From positions 23,032,470-23,096,469 of the forward strand of contig NC_060238.1 of the NCBI RefSeq assembly GCF_021155775.2: a stretch of 64,000 nt of DNA, written 5' to 3'. Shown here piece after piece: positions 12,714 through 25,770 of this stretch (position 1 is the stretch's first letter; the number at the start of each line of letters is the position of its first letter). The notes under the pieces were generated by a model. It searched no databases. It worked only from the letters and a program-made list of their open reading frames with translations, and was not told the DNA's origin. This DNA comes from Neodiprion pinetum. Lineage: Eukaryota > Arthropoda > Insecta > Hymenoptera > Diprionidae. The position numbers and the translations under genes were made by a program.

Positions 12714-13300
12714 GTTGAAATTCCGAATTTGAAAAGTTGCGAAAGCACCAATTACAACTTTTTTTTGTGGCGAAAGTTGAAGTAAAGACGTCGAACTTTG
12801 ACGAAACATCAAAGTTTCCAATGGTACGAAACTCGACGCTCAAAGTTACCAAGTGGCGAAATTCCAACAGGTCAAAGTTCCGAAACTGTGAAAATGAGAA
12901 AATTAAAAAATCTGAAACATCGAAATTCCGAATGAATCAAGATTTTCAGATCTGCGAATTTCTGGCTTGGTGAAATTTCACCCCTTTGAACTTTTTTTGT
13001 TTTGGATTTTCGATATTTTCACGTTCGGCATCCTGGTCATTCTGATTTTCGGTTTTTCTCATTTTTTATACCCACTCGTCGATTAATTTTCGGAATATTG
13101 CACCATCGAAACTTTATTCTTCGGAATTCTATTCCGTCGTAACTTTACTTTTCGGAACTTTGCTCTATCACAACTTGAATTTTAGAAATCTTGCATTTCC
13201 GACCATTCGAAGCTTTGTTGTTTCTCCAAAGTTTTATTTCTTCACTTCAAGTTTCACCATGAAAATAATTCGGAATTCAGTGCTTTCGGAATTTCACCGC
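12714..13300. repeat. Imperfect inverted repeat (foldback) of GAAATTCCGAA-type sequence
   Basis: The left arm begins at 12714 with 'gttgaaattccgaatttg'. The right arm is its diverged reverse complement and ends near 13300 with 'cggaatttcacc'. Shared blocks include 'ggcgaaagttgaagtaaag' against 'ggtgaaacttgaagtgaag' and 'aatggtacgaaa' against 'aatggtcggaaa'. A third copy of the same arm lies at 21795-21975. No protein is encoded. Confidence 0.65.
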
Positions 13301-13780
13301 CGCTCCAACACAACGCAATCGAATGAAAAAGGAAAAATAACTACAGTTCGTTCGACAAAAAGTGCAGAATCGTTAAATTAGTAAAATTCGAACACGCTTT
13401 CCAAGAAGCGCAACTCATGCGATCATCCATAATATATGGTTGGTAACAAACCTGCAGGGCATTTGGACCAAGATTAGACGTAGAGACGTAGTATAGTAGA
13501 ATCGTTCATAGAAATCGAAATCTCCGCGTGGTACAGAACAGTGTTTGCTTCGGTTAAACACGGTACGTGCGGTTTCGCGTTACACGTGTGTGTATGCGTG
13601 CGTGTTAGCGTGTGTGTGTGTTTAAGGGTGGGACATCGCACACATGCTTCAATGGGTATAACACGCGGATCCTCCGATGTGTACAAACGCCGGAAGGCTC
13701 TTCCGCTTAGATCTTCAAACACCCAGAACCACAAATAGAGAGAATGTTAGAGAGAGAGAGATCGAGAGAGTGACGAGAAA

Positions 13781-13797
13781 GGGGGGGGGGGGGGGGG
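13781..13797 (+). repeat. Poly-G tract (17 G)
   Basis: An uninterrupted run of 17 guanines follows GA-rich sequence. Similar runs of 21, 21 and 16 G occur at 24225, 46961 and 47013. They can form G-quadruplexes, and their exact lengths may be assembly-sensitive. Confidence 0.85.
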
Positions 13798-15615
13798 AGC
13801 AGGAACTTGCAATTGCAATTTCGTATATCGGCAATGTTTGACCAGGAACGACGTGAGCGCGACTTTGGTGATTCATAAACGAGAATTGCTCGAGACAAGA
13901 TCCGGTATTGATCAAGTTTTGACGCTTTTGAGCTTTTTGTTGGAGTTTAATCTCGAAATTGAAACTGTCCCGGTTATGCTCATTATCGTTTGTTGCATCC
14001 CACCCGTCAAAGACAGGAAAAATAGTAGCGGAATATCGATATGTTATTTCATGACGCCTTAACGCAACGAGAAAATTTCATGATCGACGATTTGTGTGTC
14101 TGATGAAATTTCAGAGGTAAATTACCGAAACCTAGATGCTCCGGACGTTTATCAGGCACGTCATTGACGAGAGTTCTACCTTTCAAGAGGCTGTCGTAGT
14201 CTCGGTTCAAGACGCGAAGCCAGCGGCAAAACCGCATGCCGTACTTTCACTGCTCTGTGGGAAGATCGAATCAAAGATCGTCTCTATTAAAGCGGTTCTC
14301 ATCGTTGGATCTATTTTCTGTTATAAAGAGACACGGAGAAGTGGATAAAAATTTTGGAGGAGCGAAATGATGATGGAGAAAAATTGCGAATTAATACGTC
14401 TGAATTTCTCTAATAACCAAAATGCAATAAAAGAAGGTTACCAATTTAAAAAACGATAAAAAAAAAAAAAGAAACGTCATAACGCACAGAGTCGATTTAT
14501 CATAATTCTACGACATTTTGATCTTCTTTTTTTTTTGCTTGCATTTTAAGATCTATAAATTAAATACAGATGTTATTCGTACTTATGTGAATAAAGTTTC
14601 ACATTCCGTGAGTCGAAATTCTCAGCCTGTATAATAGCTGAGATATGAATTGAATGAACGAACAGTTGAATTCATTAAATCAGGTTTTATTTTCCGCTAT
14701 TTACAAATTTCCTGACATTCGAACAATGTCATCATCAGCCTTCTGCCCACCTTTTTACAGCAGCATTAATCAGTTTCACCGACCTATGCATGAATAACAT
14801 TCATTGCAAGCTTTTACAGGCCATTCCAGCAGAGTGAGAATATAATAATTATGCGCATTGTTGCCTCGGGCAGAGAGGAGAGCTTTCGCCCCTCTCTCGG
14901 CATGAGAATCGGGGGTGTCTTGAGGGTGGCTCTCGAAAGGAGCGGCCGACAATGGGTGGCGGGGAATAATCTTGGCCCAAAGGGATGCTTTATGCGGCCC
15001 GCGTTTCCTGCGGGATCCAAGGGAGGCCTTAACCAGCGGAGTAGTTTCTGGTAGCGAAGCCAGGCGCGTGGTGCCGGGATTACAACAAACGACAAGGCTA
15101 ATTAATAATTATGACACTTGTAGTTTCGCCCTCTGTCGACGACTCCCCGCGTCTTCGAGGGCGAGGCGCATTCGTGCCTAAATGCGTATCCACGCTTTCC
15201 CTGTTTGTTGGCTCGAAGAGCCGGAGAAGCGGCCATGGACGATGGATTATGGACGCGAGGCACGCCCAGGAAAGTTGCACTCACAGTCAGTCGCCGGTGT
15301 GTTTTAATCGCTTCTCACGATTTGCGCAATTCGGTGCAACATCCTGACACACATTACGGGGTGATGATTATTCGACGCTTCGCGCAATTGCTGTTAACCA
15401 TACGCGTGTAATATTTGCGCTGTGGAAAATATCGGCGAATTTATTGGGGATTCAAATTTAGCGGTGAAAATATCAGGAAATTTATAAAGGGTTGCGAAGT
15501 CGAGTTTACAAAGGTGTTCCACCTTTGTGCTTTATGGAATTTTTATACCTAGAGGGAGGATGCATAGAAAAATCGAAATTTGGAACAATTGAAGTGCAGA
15601 GAAACGAAATATCTA

Positions 15616-16016
15616 CACTGAGAAAAATTCAGTAAAACAGGTATCGTTGAAAAAACTGTTTGAATATTGTTGGAATTACGAAAAACGAGGTACGCGTAAA
15701 CATTTCGCGCTATCGTCGATCTTTTTTTGGTAATTGCAAAGCAAAATCAGTTTGCGAGGTTTACTCTACTTTTTTAGCTAAACAAGGCTTTAACGTCAAT
15801 TTATCGTCGCACAAGCATTAAATTTTTGCAACAGTTACAAGAAAATATAACAACAATGATCGCAATGAGAAAGAATAGTCACGGATACTAGACTTTCCGG
15901 TAACAGCTAGAAAACTAGTTTTCATTTTGTACCTGGAAATATATTTTTCGATTGTGGTAAAAAATAAAACTAGTTAAGGACTGAGCGGTAACCGGAACTA
16001 AAGATTTCTCTCGGTG
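15616..16016 (+). mobile_element. Mariner-like MITE, copy 2
   Basis: The element is 401 bases long with terminal inverted repeats CACTGAGAAAAATT (left) and CACCGAGAGAAATC (right, read on the minus strand). TA lies immediately outside both ends, as for the TA target duplication of Tc1/mariner elements. The body aligns with 23284-23659 and with the reverse complement of 3374-3805. There is no transposase. Confidence 0.8.
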
Positions 16017-18198
16017 TAGAATTGCCCGAATTCTGTGAAAGAGAAAAATTCTCGTGATTATGTGAATTGTTTATCTATACTCAGAATTTTCTGAATTTTA
16101 AAATTTTATAAACACATATTAGCATATTTTTGAAAAATCGATGCTGTGATCTTTCAAATTTTCCCCACTTGAAAAATCTATATCTGTCTAAAATAGTAGA
16201 CACCAGTTTTTTATAATCTTGTTGAACAATCAATTAATGCGTCGTAAAAGGTTTACAATAAAATTCAGTCTGAAAAATCGATTACACTATAGGTTTTTTT
16301 CAGAATTGAAAAGCTTACAAGTTCGTCCAAAAATTTTTAGAATCCAGTCTTTTGGTTTTATCTGTTCTTACAGGGTGAGTTAATATTCTGTGTTTTTACG
16401 GGAGTGTTCTCTGAAAATCTATGAACCTGAAATTTAAAATTGCAAGAAAAATCTCAAGCATACTGTGATACTAAATTTTTTGATTTCTGTCAGTCTGAAA
16501 TAAAATTAAAGTTGTTTCAAAAAGTTTTCGAAAGATTTTCCCAAAACTGCTTTGACGGATTTTTTCACTACTGTTGCGATTTCTAAAAAACCGAATATCG
16601 ATGAAATATTATTGAAAGAAACGTTCTCCGCATAATCAGCGATTTGAAAAATGATTCTTAACAATCGTTCAACTCGCTATCTATGCGTGAAATCAGAAAA
16701 TGAATTCCGGTAACAACAGTAAGAAGAGAAAAAAAAAGAAGATAAATGCGAGCCATCATTCACCCCGAAGTTCTTGTATTTGTAATATTTCATCAAATCA
16801 GTCAACAGCTGCAAGCGAATGTACCTGGGCATTAAACATTTTTTCCTCGACGGTGTTCGTATTGTTACATGCATAAAAAGAGAGGGAGAGAGAAGGGAGC
16901 GATAAAAGAACGCGTGGCGTACGTCTTTAGCGAAATGAAGTCTTCGTGATACAAAAGTTTTTAAGATCGTTTGTCAACAGGACCTAATGACCCTTTGATT
17001 AATGACGCGCTTCCACCTGATTACTTTCATCCCCATGCCCAAACTCTTCGAGCCAATCCGGTTCCTCCCGCAGACGGATCCCTGCTGCGCACACGCGAAT
17101 GGAATATTGCGAGAATCGATTTATAATATTTGGGAAAATTACGATAAAGAAGCCGAAATAAATTTTATATTACGTTGATAGCGAACAGGGTTATATATCG
17201 TAAAAAGCTGGATGGGAATGAAAAGAATAATCTCATAAAAAAACGTGTTCCTGCATATCAGTGTATGTTTTATTTGATGGAAAGTCACACAAGACATATT
17301 TATTCGGTAAACACTGATATGGTGCGATAAAAATAATCGAGAAAAACAAATTCATTCGTCCATATCACATTCACATTTCACACTAATATTTTGAAATAGA
17401 TCAATCGACTCTTGTTTTTATTTAACATAAAAATGAACGGTTCAGTTTTAATCTCTATTTAACATTAAATATACCTATAATTGAAACGAGATGTTGAAGT
17501 GAAGATTCAAACGAAGTTGATTATCGAATGATTAAGTAAAATTCGAGTTGTCTTGAATTCGGCATCAGCCTTCGAAGATTTGACAGCCAGTTGATGTTGG
17601 TGTTGAAGTCATTCGGATCCAGGTGGACTTTGACCTTTTTGAAAATTAAATTTTTTATTTACCATCGATGCAGTATAATTTCGATGACTGAACGAACAAC
17701 AAGCTGAATTTGAAAAGAGATTAACAACACGCTAGTCGGTTAATCTCTATCGGTTCGTCTCGGGTTATTTGCGCAGATATTTGGATGCCTGTTGTGTTAA
17801 AAATTTATCAAAGAACGTATCGCGTTTTTCAAAATCCAAATTCTGAAATGTGCGGTTAGGGGAAGAAAATCTCGCGCCTCGGGTAGCTAAAAATTTTAAC
17901 GGAACTGCCTACCTTACACAGACTCGAATTTCTATTTTCACATTCTTCCTTCCACCTTCCCTGACACTTGACTGGCGTCTCGCGGCTGCCCTTTCTTATG
18001 TCGATCCAATATTCTTTGAATCTTTGAAGAATACGTGACCCCAATATCCACCGCTCTGCTTCATGCTTTTGCGAAATCGAAATAATGCAGACGAATTATG
18101 CATTGTCTGGCACTCAGCTCTGCGAGGGCACTCCATCAGCTTTTAACTATTTATCGAAGCTCGTTCCTCGAGTTTTCCTCAATTCGCGATTCCTTGCC

Positions 18199-18807
18199 TT
18201 TTTTTTTTTTTTTTTTTCTTTGCTCTTCATCCCTTTTATCCTACAATAATCGTCGCGGAGCGTTCTCGGAAAGCGAATGAATCGATAAAATGTTTTTGTT
18301 TACGCATCGAGTCGCATTTTTATTGAAATATTTTACGAAAAATTTTTCGTAATTTGTCTCAATTTTTTTTCAACAAACGTCCATAAATTATTCCAAGGAA
18401 AAGTGGGGGAAATTATCGTTGGGTGATATTTAAACAAGATTAATGATTTCCATAGATTTCCTTTTGCAAACATTCGAACCAAAAGCCTGCAATTTTTTTT
18501 TTTTTTTTTTTTTTCACTCTTTATTCTCCTTACAATAACCCCCAGGGAGCATTCTCGAAGAGCGAATGGAATCGTTAAGATGTTTTTCCTTACATATCGA
18601 GCCGTATTTTTATTGAAATATCTTACGAAAAATTTTCATCATATCCTAACAAATTTTTCATAATTTGTATTTAATTTTTTCCAACAAAGTTTTATAAATT
18701 ATTCCGAAAAAAATTGTCGGAAATTATCGTTTCGTAATTTTTAAACAAGATTAATTATTGCTATTTATTTCCTTCTTCTAATATTCGAACCAAAATCCTG
18801 TCATTAT
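18199..18807. repeat. Tandem duplication of a ~300-base unit
   Basis: Unit A (18199-18492) and unit B (18493-18807) each start with a long T run. Each proceeds through a 'ctttattct/cttcatccc' block, 'gcgttctcg', 'tttttattgaaatat', 'aaacaagattaat' and ends with 'attcgaaccaaaa' plus 'cctg'. The beginning of a third unit (T run and 'tctttattcttcat') follows at 18808. Identity is high by eye, with small indels. Confidence 0.8.
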
Positions 18808-20010
18808 TTTTTTTTCTGTCTTTATTCTTCATTTCTCGACACAATCTTAGAATTCGTATCGGAATAAACCTTTGGCAAGATTTTCGAAGCTACCTTCACG
18901 CGAAATGCGGAGTCTTTTCAATCTGCGCGGGACTTCCGTAACTTTTCTGTGATTGTTTAGGGATCAGAGGAGAGTCCCGCTTCGCATTAAAGCCGAACTA
19001 TTCTAATACTTTGTTATTTCCTCAACGTTTTTGGGAAGGAGAGGAGAGAAGAGGAGGCGACCGAAAGAGCTACGGGAATATCGTCGGAACCCCCAGCGTA
19101 TTTTTCGCTGCCACGATTTGTCCGCCTTATCGAATCTACATCTCAAGTTCGGCCGACGGCAAAACGCTGTGCAAACTGCAGTGCAGATTTTAAACGTCTG
19201 CTTCTCGCACCCGTTTATGCAATCTTTTTACGGTTTCCGATCAATCTACGAACCAGGTTTAGATATTTTTCTTTCTCCTTTTTACGCGCTCTTCGAGAAC
19301 TTGAACAGGTCAAATTTTTGCCAGTGGCAATGAACTTATTAATTATTTCTTATTTGTCATTTATTATTCTCAAAATCTATCCTTTGCCTAAATTATGCCA
19401 CAACCTTTCCGTAGCTTGTTAGGTTGGGCTGAGTTAGATAACTTTTAAAAATATACACATCGCTCTGTTTTAAACTCAAAAAGTACAATAATAATTGACT
19501 GAAATAAATTCATCGCGCACGTTTGATCGGGTGAATTTTGAAGAAAGATAATTGGCTCCTTAATTAAGATATTACAGTCGTTCAATTTTTTGCACCTATC
19601 AAATCTGCGTGCGAACATTGTTACATGTGTGAAAATATTTCCAAATTTTATGCCTCCTGAGAATTATCAAGTTCATTCCGATAAGTTCGCGAACAAATTA
19701 GCGATGTTCAAGACAATGAACAAGGGAAAGAAAATTGGCCTAACTTTGACGCGCCTTCAGATATTAATTTCCGTTTACGCAAATATCCCGTGCAAAAAAT
19801 TCAGAGTTTCAGCATTATCAATTAAAGAGAATCTAATTAAAATCGCATCATAAAAGATCAGCGCTTATACGTATATACGCATATATATCTTAATCCCTCA
19901 TCAAAACTGGGATTTGCTATGTCGCTAATAATATCCAGACCCCCATGAATCGATATGTACATATATATATATCCGATCCCCGTTTCTTTCCAGGGGATTC
20001 AACTTAATGA

Positions 20011-20032
20011 ATATATATATATATATATATAT
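20011..20032. repeat. AT dinucleotide repeat
   Basis: Eleven consecutive AT units are present. Related interrupted AT tracts precede it near 19875-19890 and 19957-19972. Confidence 0.9.
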
Positions 20033-21794
20033 CCTACGTCCGCGGATATATTCAGCTGATAAAGAATAATCCCATCAACGACCCGCGGGGGTGGAAAATA
20101 TCTCGGAATGCACGTCGAACACATCGGAATTGATTGGCGTCGCGACGACGCTCAGCGCCGCGGGCGTTCCTCTTACGCCCCGGAAGTCGGACGGACGTGG
20201 AACCGGAAGTACGCAGTTTGAGCCCGGATTCGAAGGGAGAGCCGGAGGCGAGAACTGAGTTATCCACTTCTTCCTCGATGCGTGTACAGCTATTTGACTA
20301 ACGATCACTTCAATCAAATCCGCTGACGCGTAGAGCTCGCTGCGTCCTAAGGGTGAAAATCAAACGACAATTCGATTAATTTCCAGCCCTCCGAGTTCTT
20401 TTGACGCTGCGAAATATCTTCGGATTAGTCAATCGCTTTTCAGCCCTTCAATTTCAATGATCAACGCAAATGAAAAGACGATTCTAATTAACCTAACTTT
20501 AATCACTGTCCCGGTGATTTTTGAAACTTTTGTCAGATGAGCGCGCGATTCTTCGCTCTTTGAATTAATTCGTATTAACCGTTGAATCCGGGATTGAGAT
20601 CTTTTAATTTCATCGTCGTTGTAGTTCCGCACGAATCTCGGTTGATCTGAAAGTCAGATCGTTTCTTTGAGACTCCCAACAATAATTAATTAACCGTCTG
20701 TTTTTACGATGTTCTGTTTTCCAAAGCTTTGAATTCAGCGTTTAATCGCGAATCCTCGGATTCATTTTAACTCACGGTAAGAAAGTTGTAAGAGATAAAG
20801 TAAAATCGGAGTGAAGTGAATAGAACAATTATTGCGTTACGTCAATATAGTAGCGAATTATCGAACCCTCGGTTACACGAATTGATTGATCGTTTATACA
20901 CCGCGACAGGCGTCGATTCTTCTCCAATCAACGAGACATTTACGATTTTTTTTCAGTAATTTGGAGTATTAATTGAACGGTGACAAACCGAGCGACACGT
21001 TCAATGCGCGACGCAGAGCTAACGGGGAATCGATGTTGCAGTATTCCTGAATTCCAGAGAGCTGTGCGAAATACGAATGACAGTGTTAAAAATAAATCAA
21101 ACGATAGGTATGTCAAGTAAAATTTCTGGAGTAAAAATTTAATTTTCTATACCGTAACTATATACAATATTTGTATACCTAAGCTTAGACGAATCAATTT
21201 GCTACCAAAGGGTCGTTCAACAAAATAAAGATTCTCACGACGAAAGGTGATTTATTAAATTCGTTCATTCGAATTAACAATAAAAGTTTTTCATACCCGA
21301 GGCAATGAAACGTTGATAAACACAGATCGAGTACGAGATCGTCGGGACGAGATGTTGGTCGAGTTGGCGCGGAACGCCCCATATACAATAGCATACATAC
21401 TTAGAGAGATAAACGAACAGCTAATGTCACGGATTCTTTGCTCGTTTCACGCGATACGCGCGGCCCCGATATAATAGCTTCGGCTGGATGTATACCTAGA
21501 TCCTCGAGTCGGCCATCTTGCCTCTGTCTTTCTTTCTTTCTGACTTATCCCCATTGTTAACGAGCAAATGCCAACCGCGCAATGCACGAGGGTTAAATGC
21601 CTAGGCTACGCTCTGCATCTTGTAACCAGCCTCCGGGAAATTCTCACGTGGATCAGACTCAGGGTTGATTATCGGGAAAAGTTGTAGTTTGATGAAAATT
21701 TTCATTTCGTTTAATCTGATCTTGTCGCGCGCAGTTAACGTTATATGTATTTGGATGAAATTAGATTTGTTCGTTTCATCGTTGTGGGTTTTTT

Positions 21795-21975
21795 GTTGAA
21801 GTTCCGAATTTGAAAAGCTCCGAAAGCCCCGAATTCCGAATTATTTGCTGGCGAAACTTGTAGTAAAGAAAGCAAACTTTCGAGAATTAACGACAAAGTT
21901 TCGAATGGTCGGAAAACCGGTCGGCTCAAAGTTCCGAAATGTAAGATTCCGAAAATTGTTATTAGCAATTTTGAA
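21795..21975 (+). repeat. Dispersed copy of the GAAATTCCGAA repeat
   Basis: It begins 'gttgaagttccgaatttgaa' and follows the left arm of the 12714-13300 foldback block by block (GCGAAA, AGTAAAG, CAAAGTTTC and AATGG segments in the same order). It is a single arm without the inverted partner. Confidence 0.6.
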
Positions 21976-22266
21976 ACAACCTCGAATAGTTTCGAAAAAT
22001 TGAGCATGTTTTTTTAAAAATGTTTTGATTTTATTTTTTTTTTTCTCTTTTAACTGGAAAACAAAATTCCTGAAACGAATTTTCAATGATCGTTCCGACG
22101 AACGAAATAAGTTTATATCAAGTTATTCCACTTCTTAGAATTGTGCTGTGAAAATTGCGATAAGCATAAAAAAAAAAAAAAAAAATCAATAAAAATTGAG
22201 TGAAACATACGAAAAAAAAAAAACGTAAATTCTTAGCTTTATAGAAGATTCAGCATATGCAAATTT

Positions 22267-22639
22267 CACAGCGATCGAAATTACTACAAGTTACTGTAAG
22301 GTATTGAACTACTTTTTAATTGTTGTGATAACGGAAACAGAAAATTCTAGGTTCAGAATGAAATGATTTTCTCTTGTAACTGTCGCAATAATTTTATATT
22401 GATAAAATAAATTGATATCAAGGTTTCATTGGATCGAAAAAATATAGGGAAGTGAACAAACATATTCGACGTTACGACGGACAGATTATTTGACATAGAA
22501 AACTCTGTTGCACTGAATTAGTTACTAATTAGGCTAAATTTTCTTGTGATTTGGAAAAAATTCAAACTCTTAATGGCAACTATCAAAGCCAGTTTAGTGG
22601 AATTTCTTGTAACGATGAGAAATGAAATTTTTCTTTGTG
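22267..22639 (-). mobile_element. Diverged mariner-like MITE, copy 4
   Basis: It resembles the copy at 3374-3805 in the same orientation but is more decayed and has an apparent internal deletion. The recognisable core is 'cttgtaactgtcgcaata' followed by 'aaataaattgatatcaagg'. The right end reads aaatttttctttgtg followed by TA, and the left end reads CACAGCGATCGAAATT. The boundaries are less certain than for the other copies. Confidence 0.5.
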
Positions 22640-22964
22640 TAATCTTGTTTGAAGGTCGTTTCTGGTGCGCAGCAGCTCAAGTTGCCGCGAGTGAGTCACG
22701 TGAAATTTGTAAAATCGTTCGTTAGGCGGGTACCTATCCACTAACCCGAGGACTGGAGGCTGAAGGCGAGACAGGAAGAGGAATGGGATATGTAAAAAAG
22801 AGGGAAGAAGGTACGGAACGGCGCACCCCAAGGCAGAAAGCCGCTCAGGGTTCGCACGCACCCGCGGTTGAAACGTTCGCCTGCTCCTTTTAATTATTTA
22901 CCGTGTGACAAACGCCACCTTCCGCAAAAGCTCCTCGCATGTGTTTTTGTCTGCGGGAAACATG

Positions 22965-23006
22965 AACGGGAATGGGAATGGAAATGGAAACGCGAATGGG
23001 AACGCG
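22965..23006 (+). repeat. GGAATG-type hexamer repeat
   Basis: Tandem imperfect hexamers (ggaatg, gaaatg, gaaacg) read as alternating Asn-Gly in one frame. The sequence is simple repeat, not a gene. Confidence 0.7.
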
Positions 23007-23073
23007 ATACGCGTGTGCCTCGAGGGCAGATGCGTATTCGTGAATACATACATAGTTATACTTGATACTTGTG

Positions 23074-24088
23074 TATATGGGGCATTCCACGTCAAATCAG
23101 CTGCCCATGTACCTTAAACCCTTCGATTCTGATTATTTCTTAGTATGATATTCTCACCAACCCAGAATAGTCCCGGGAATTTTTTTAGATTTTCTTCAGC
23201 CACTGGTGAAATGTGTGCAAAACCGCAATACCAATTACAAAAACGCCATTTTTTTTTATCTTGAAAAATTCACACTGATTTTACACTGAGGAAAATTTCG
23301 TTTGTTACAGTAATTAGAAAAATTCAGTAAAACAGATATCGTTGAAAAAACTGTTTGAATATTGTTGGAATTACGATAAACGAGCAAAATCAGTTTCTGA
23401 GGTTCACTCTACTTTTTCAGTTAAATAAGGCTTTGAAGGCAATTTATTCTTGCATAAGCATTAAATTTTCGCAACAGTTGACAGAAAATATAGTCACAGC
23501 GATTGTAATGAGAAAGAATAGTAACGGATACTAGACTTTCTGGTAACAGCTACAAAACTAACTCTAATTTTGTATCTAGAACAATATTTTTCGACTGTGG
23601 TAAAAAATGAAAATAGGTAAGGACTGAGCGGTAACCGGAACTAAAAATTTCTTTCAGTGTATGATGCAAAATGTGATTTTTGAACAACACATGATAATGG
23701 GATCTCAATGTTTTGTATTTGTATGTATTTTTCGCATCTGCCTCGATCCAAATAGATTGCAGAATTACATTATTTTCATGATTCCATGAGCTATTCAGAT
23801 AGGGGAATGAAATAAAGAAAAAAAAGAATCCAAAATAGCTTACGAAAAAAATAGTGAATATTAAGATCTTATTATCGCACGGTGCTTGAAAACCACATTT
23901 CGATCTTTAAGAATGGCGTTTTCGGAATTGGTTTTTCAATTTTTCTCAAATTTCACTAGTAACTACAAAATACTAAAGACAATTCCGAGACCTTTTTGGG
24001 TCGACATGAACATCATGCCAAAAAAATTATTAAAATCGAAGAGCGTGAGGTACATTGGCTGTTAACTTGACGTGGAATGCCCCATATA
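23074..24088. mobile_element. 1-kb DNA transposon remnant with long terminal inverted repeats
   Basis: The left end TATATGGGGCATTCCACGTC is repeated exactly as the reverse complement at the right end (24088 backwards). A looser match continues inward for about 25 more bases (GTACCT, TTCGATT). TATA at the termini makes the target duplication ambiguous. The interior encodes no transposase. A complete mariner-like MITE sits inside it at 23284-23659, so this element is the older host insertion. Confidence 0.8.
23284..23659 (+). mobile_element. Mariner-like MITE, copy 3 (nested)
   Basis: The element is 376 bases long. Its left terminus is CACTGAGGAAAATTT and its right terminus, on the minus strand, is CACTGAAAGAAATTT; both are flanked by TA. 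It retains a segment containing 'gttacagtaattag' that is absent from the copy at 15616. It lies wholly within the 23074-24088 element. Confidence 0.8.
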
Positions 24089-24224
24089 CATATGGGTCTA
24101 CACATATAGCGGGGCTTACCACCCCGTCGCTTTACTTTATTCTAATGAAAAGTTTAGCATCCTGATGATTTTACTACTCTCTTTGTTAGAGCGTGTATAC
24201 ATATAACGCAGGGAAAATTTCCGC

Positions 24225-24245
24225 GGGGGGGGGGGGGGGGGGGGG
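24225..24245 (+). repeat. Poly-G tract (21 G)
   Basis: An uninterrupted run of 21 guanines lies 136 bases beyond the end of the long-inverted-repeat element. Confidence 0.85.
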
Positions 24246-25589
24246 TGAAAGTTTATTAAATTCACCATCGCCTCAGAGAGGATCTATAGGGTTGCGAAAT
24301 TTTACCAAGATTGCTGAAATGCGGTGGATCAGGATCGAAAAGCGTAATGTATAAAGTTACGATAATGTATGCCTGTTTATCCTAATATCGATTTTTCAAG
24401 GCGCGAAAAATAGATTTTTAGAATATTACATTATTTCGAAAGACAGAAGTACGATAGATCTTTGAAAAAAGTAATAACTCGAAAGTTACATTTTGAAACG
24501 ACAAATTTTAATAAAAATCGAGCACTAATTGATTTCAAGAAACCAATCGGACATTTTATTCTTCAATTATGAAAAAGTGGGTGGGTGGGAAAAATGTATA
24601 GAAATATGGCAACGATATCTAACGTTGAGAAGTTAATTTCATGGAATTTCAAAATATAAAAGGGTCAAAATATAAAATCGTTAAAACAAGTACGAAAATA
24701 GAGCAAGGTTTTTAGTGCAAGTTTACTTTCTCAACTCTTACTTCTCCTATACTTCGATCTTCTGCATTTCAAAGTTTCATAAAACAGACTGAAAAGTTTT
24801 CGAGAATTCGCTAACAAAACAACGAACCTATTTTCTTACCTCCCCGCACTCTGAAAAATTTTATCCCTTTTCAAAGTTCCCTTCATAGTCTCAGTTTCGG
24901 ATTAACATCCGTCATCCCGTCAATGAAACTTTCGATGTTTGGTCCCAACCGAGGTAACTCTAGGTAAAAGATACGCCGAGGTAAGTGGCTAATTTTTCGG
25001 GGTGAGTTTGCAAACGGGCGTTTGAATTATTTAAGGAAGGTATAACGTACCTACCGATCCTCGACTCGTGTGTGAACTCGCGGCAACATCGAGCGCGTGT
25101 CACGCAAACCCGCAGTTTCGACATGTACCATGAATACGTTTACATCATGAACGTGCGTGACGCAGATGCGTACGTAGGGGGTCGTAAAAGGTCAGTTATG
25201 GTTGTGCGCATGGGCATTCCGGGCAATTGAAACACACGTCGACTCCTTCATTCGGGTCACCTTTCCATCTTTACATTCGTTCACGTGCTATACAGCGCGT
25301 AATTTTCACAATCTACATTTGTTCATCTTAATGTACTCTGTCTTAATGTCGTTCCACGGGTGAACTTACATCGCAAGTTGCGTATGCCATCTCTTCGCGA
25401 AATTTAAAGCGAAGCCAACACGCGTTGGCAGAAAACGAGGCGTGTGTTAAGTAGCTTGGTGATGATCGTGTTGCTTTTACACGTTTAATCCTTTCAGTCA
25501 CAGTGGAATGCTCAGCGTCATACTTCAAACATTTTCATCTCCTATTAGCCTTGTCACAGTTTATTTACAACTTCGAATGATCTTTGTAA

Positions 25590-25770
25590 TTTTGTGTAAC
25601 TCCAATAACCCCAGAGTAACAAGTTTCGGCCAGAATCATCGGGTTTCTATAGTTTTTTCGATTTTACATCCGCCATTTTGGATTTGAAAATTATCAAATT
25701 TTCATTTCTGATTCGTGATCAGCGACCCCAAAAACCCCCGAGTAATAAAATTCAGGGCAAAATATTGAGT
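25590..25770 (-). repeat. Dispersed repeat related to the 44.6-kb foldback
   Basis: Read on the minus strand it contains 'tactcgggggtttttggggt', 'cgctgatcacgaatcag' and 'aaaatggcggat'. This is the same block order as in the arms of the foldback at 44612-45260. A weaker second unit ('tactctggggtta') follows. It is non-coding. Confidence 0.6.

Noticed and set aside
13541..13738. Val/Cys-rich frame over the GTGTGT region
   Set aside because: It is a dinucleotide repeat artefact with no gene features.
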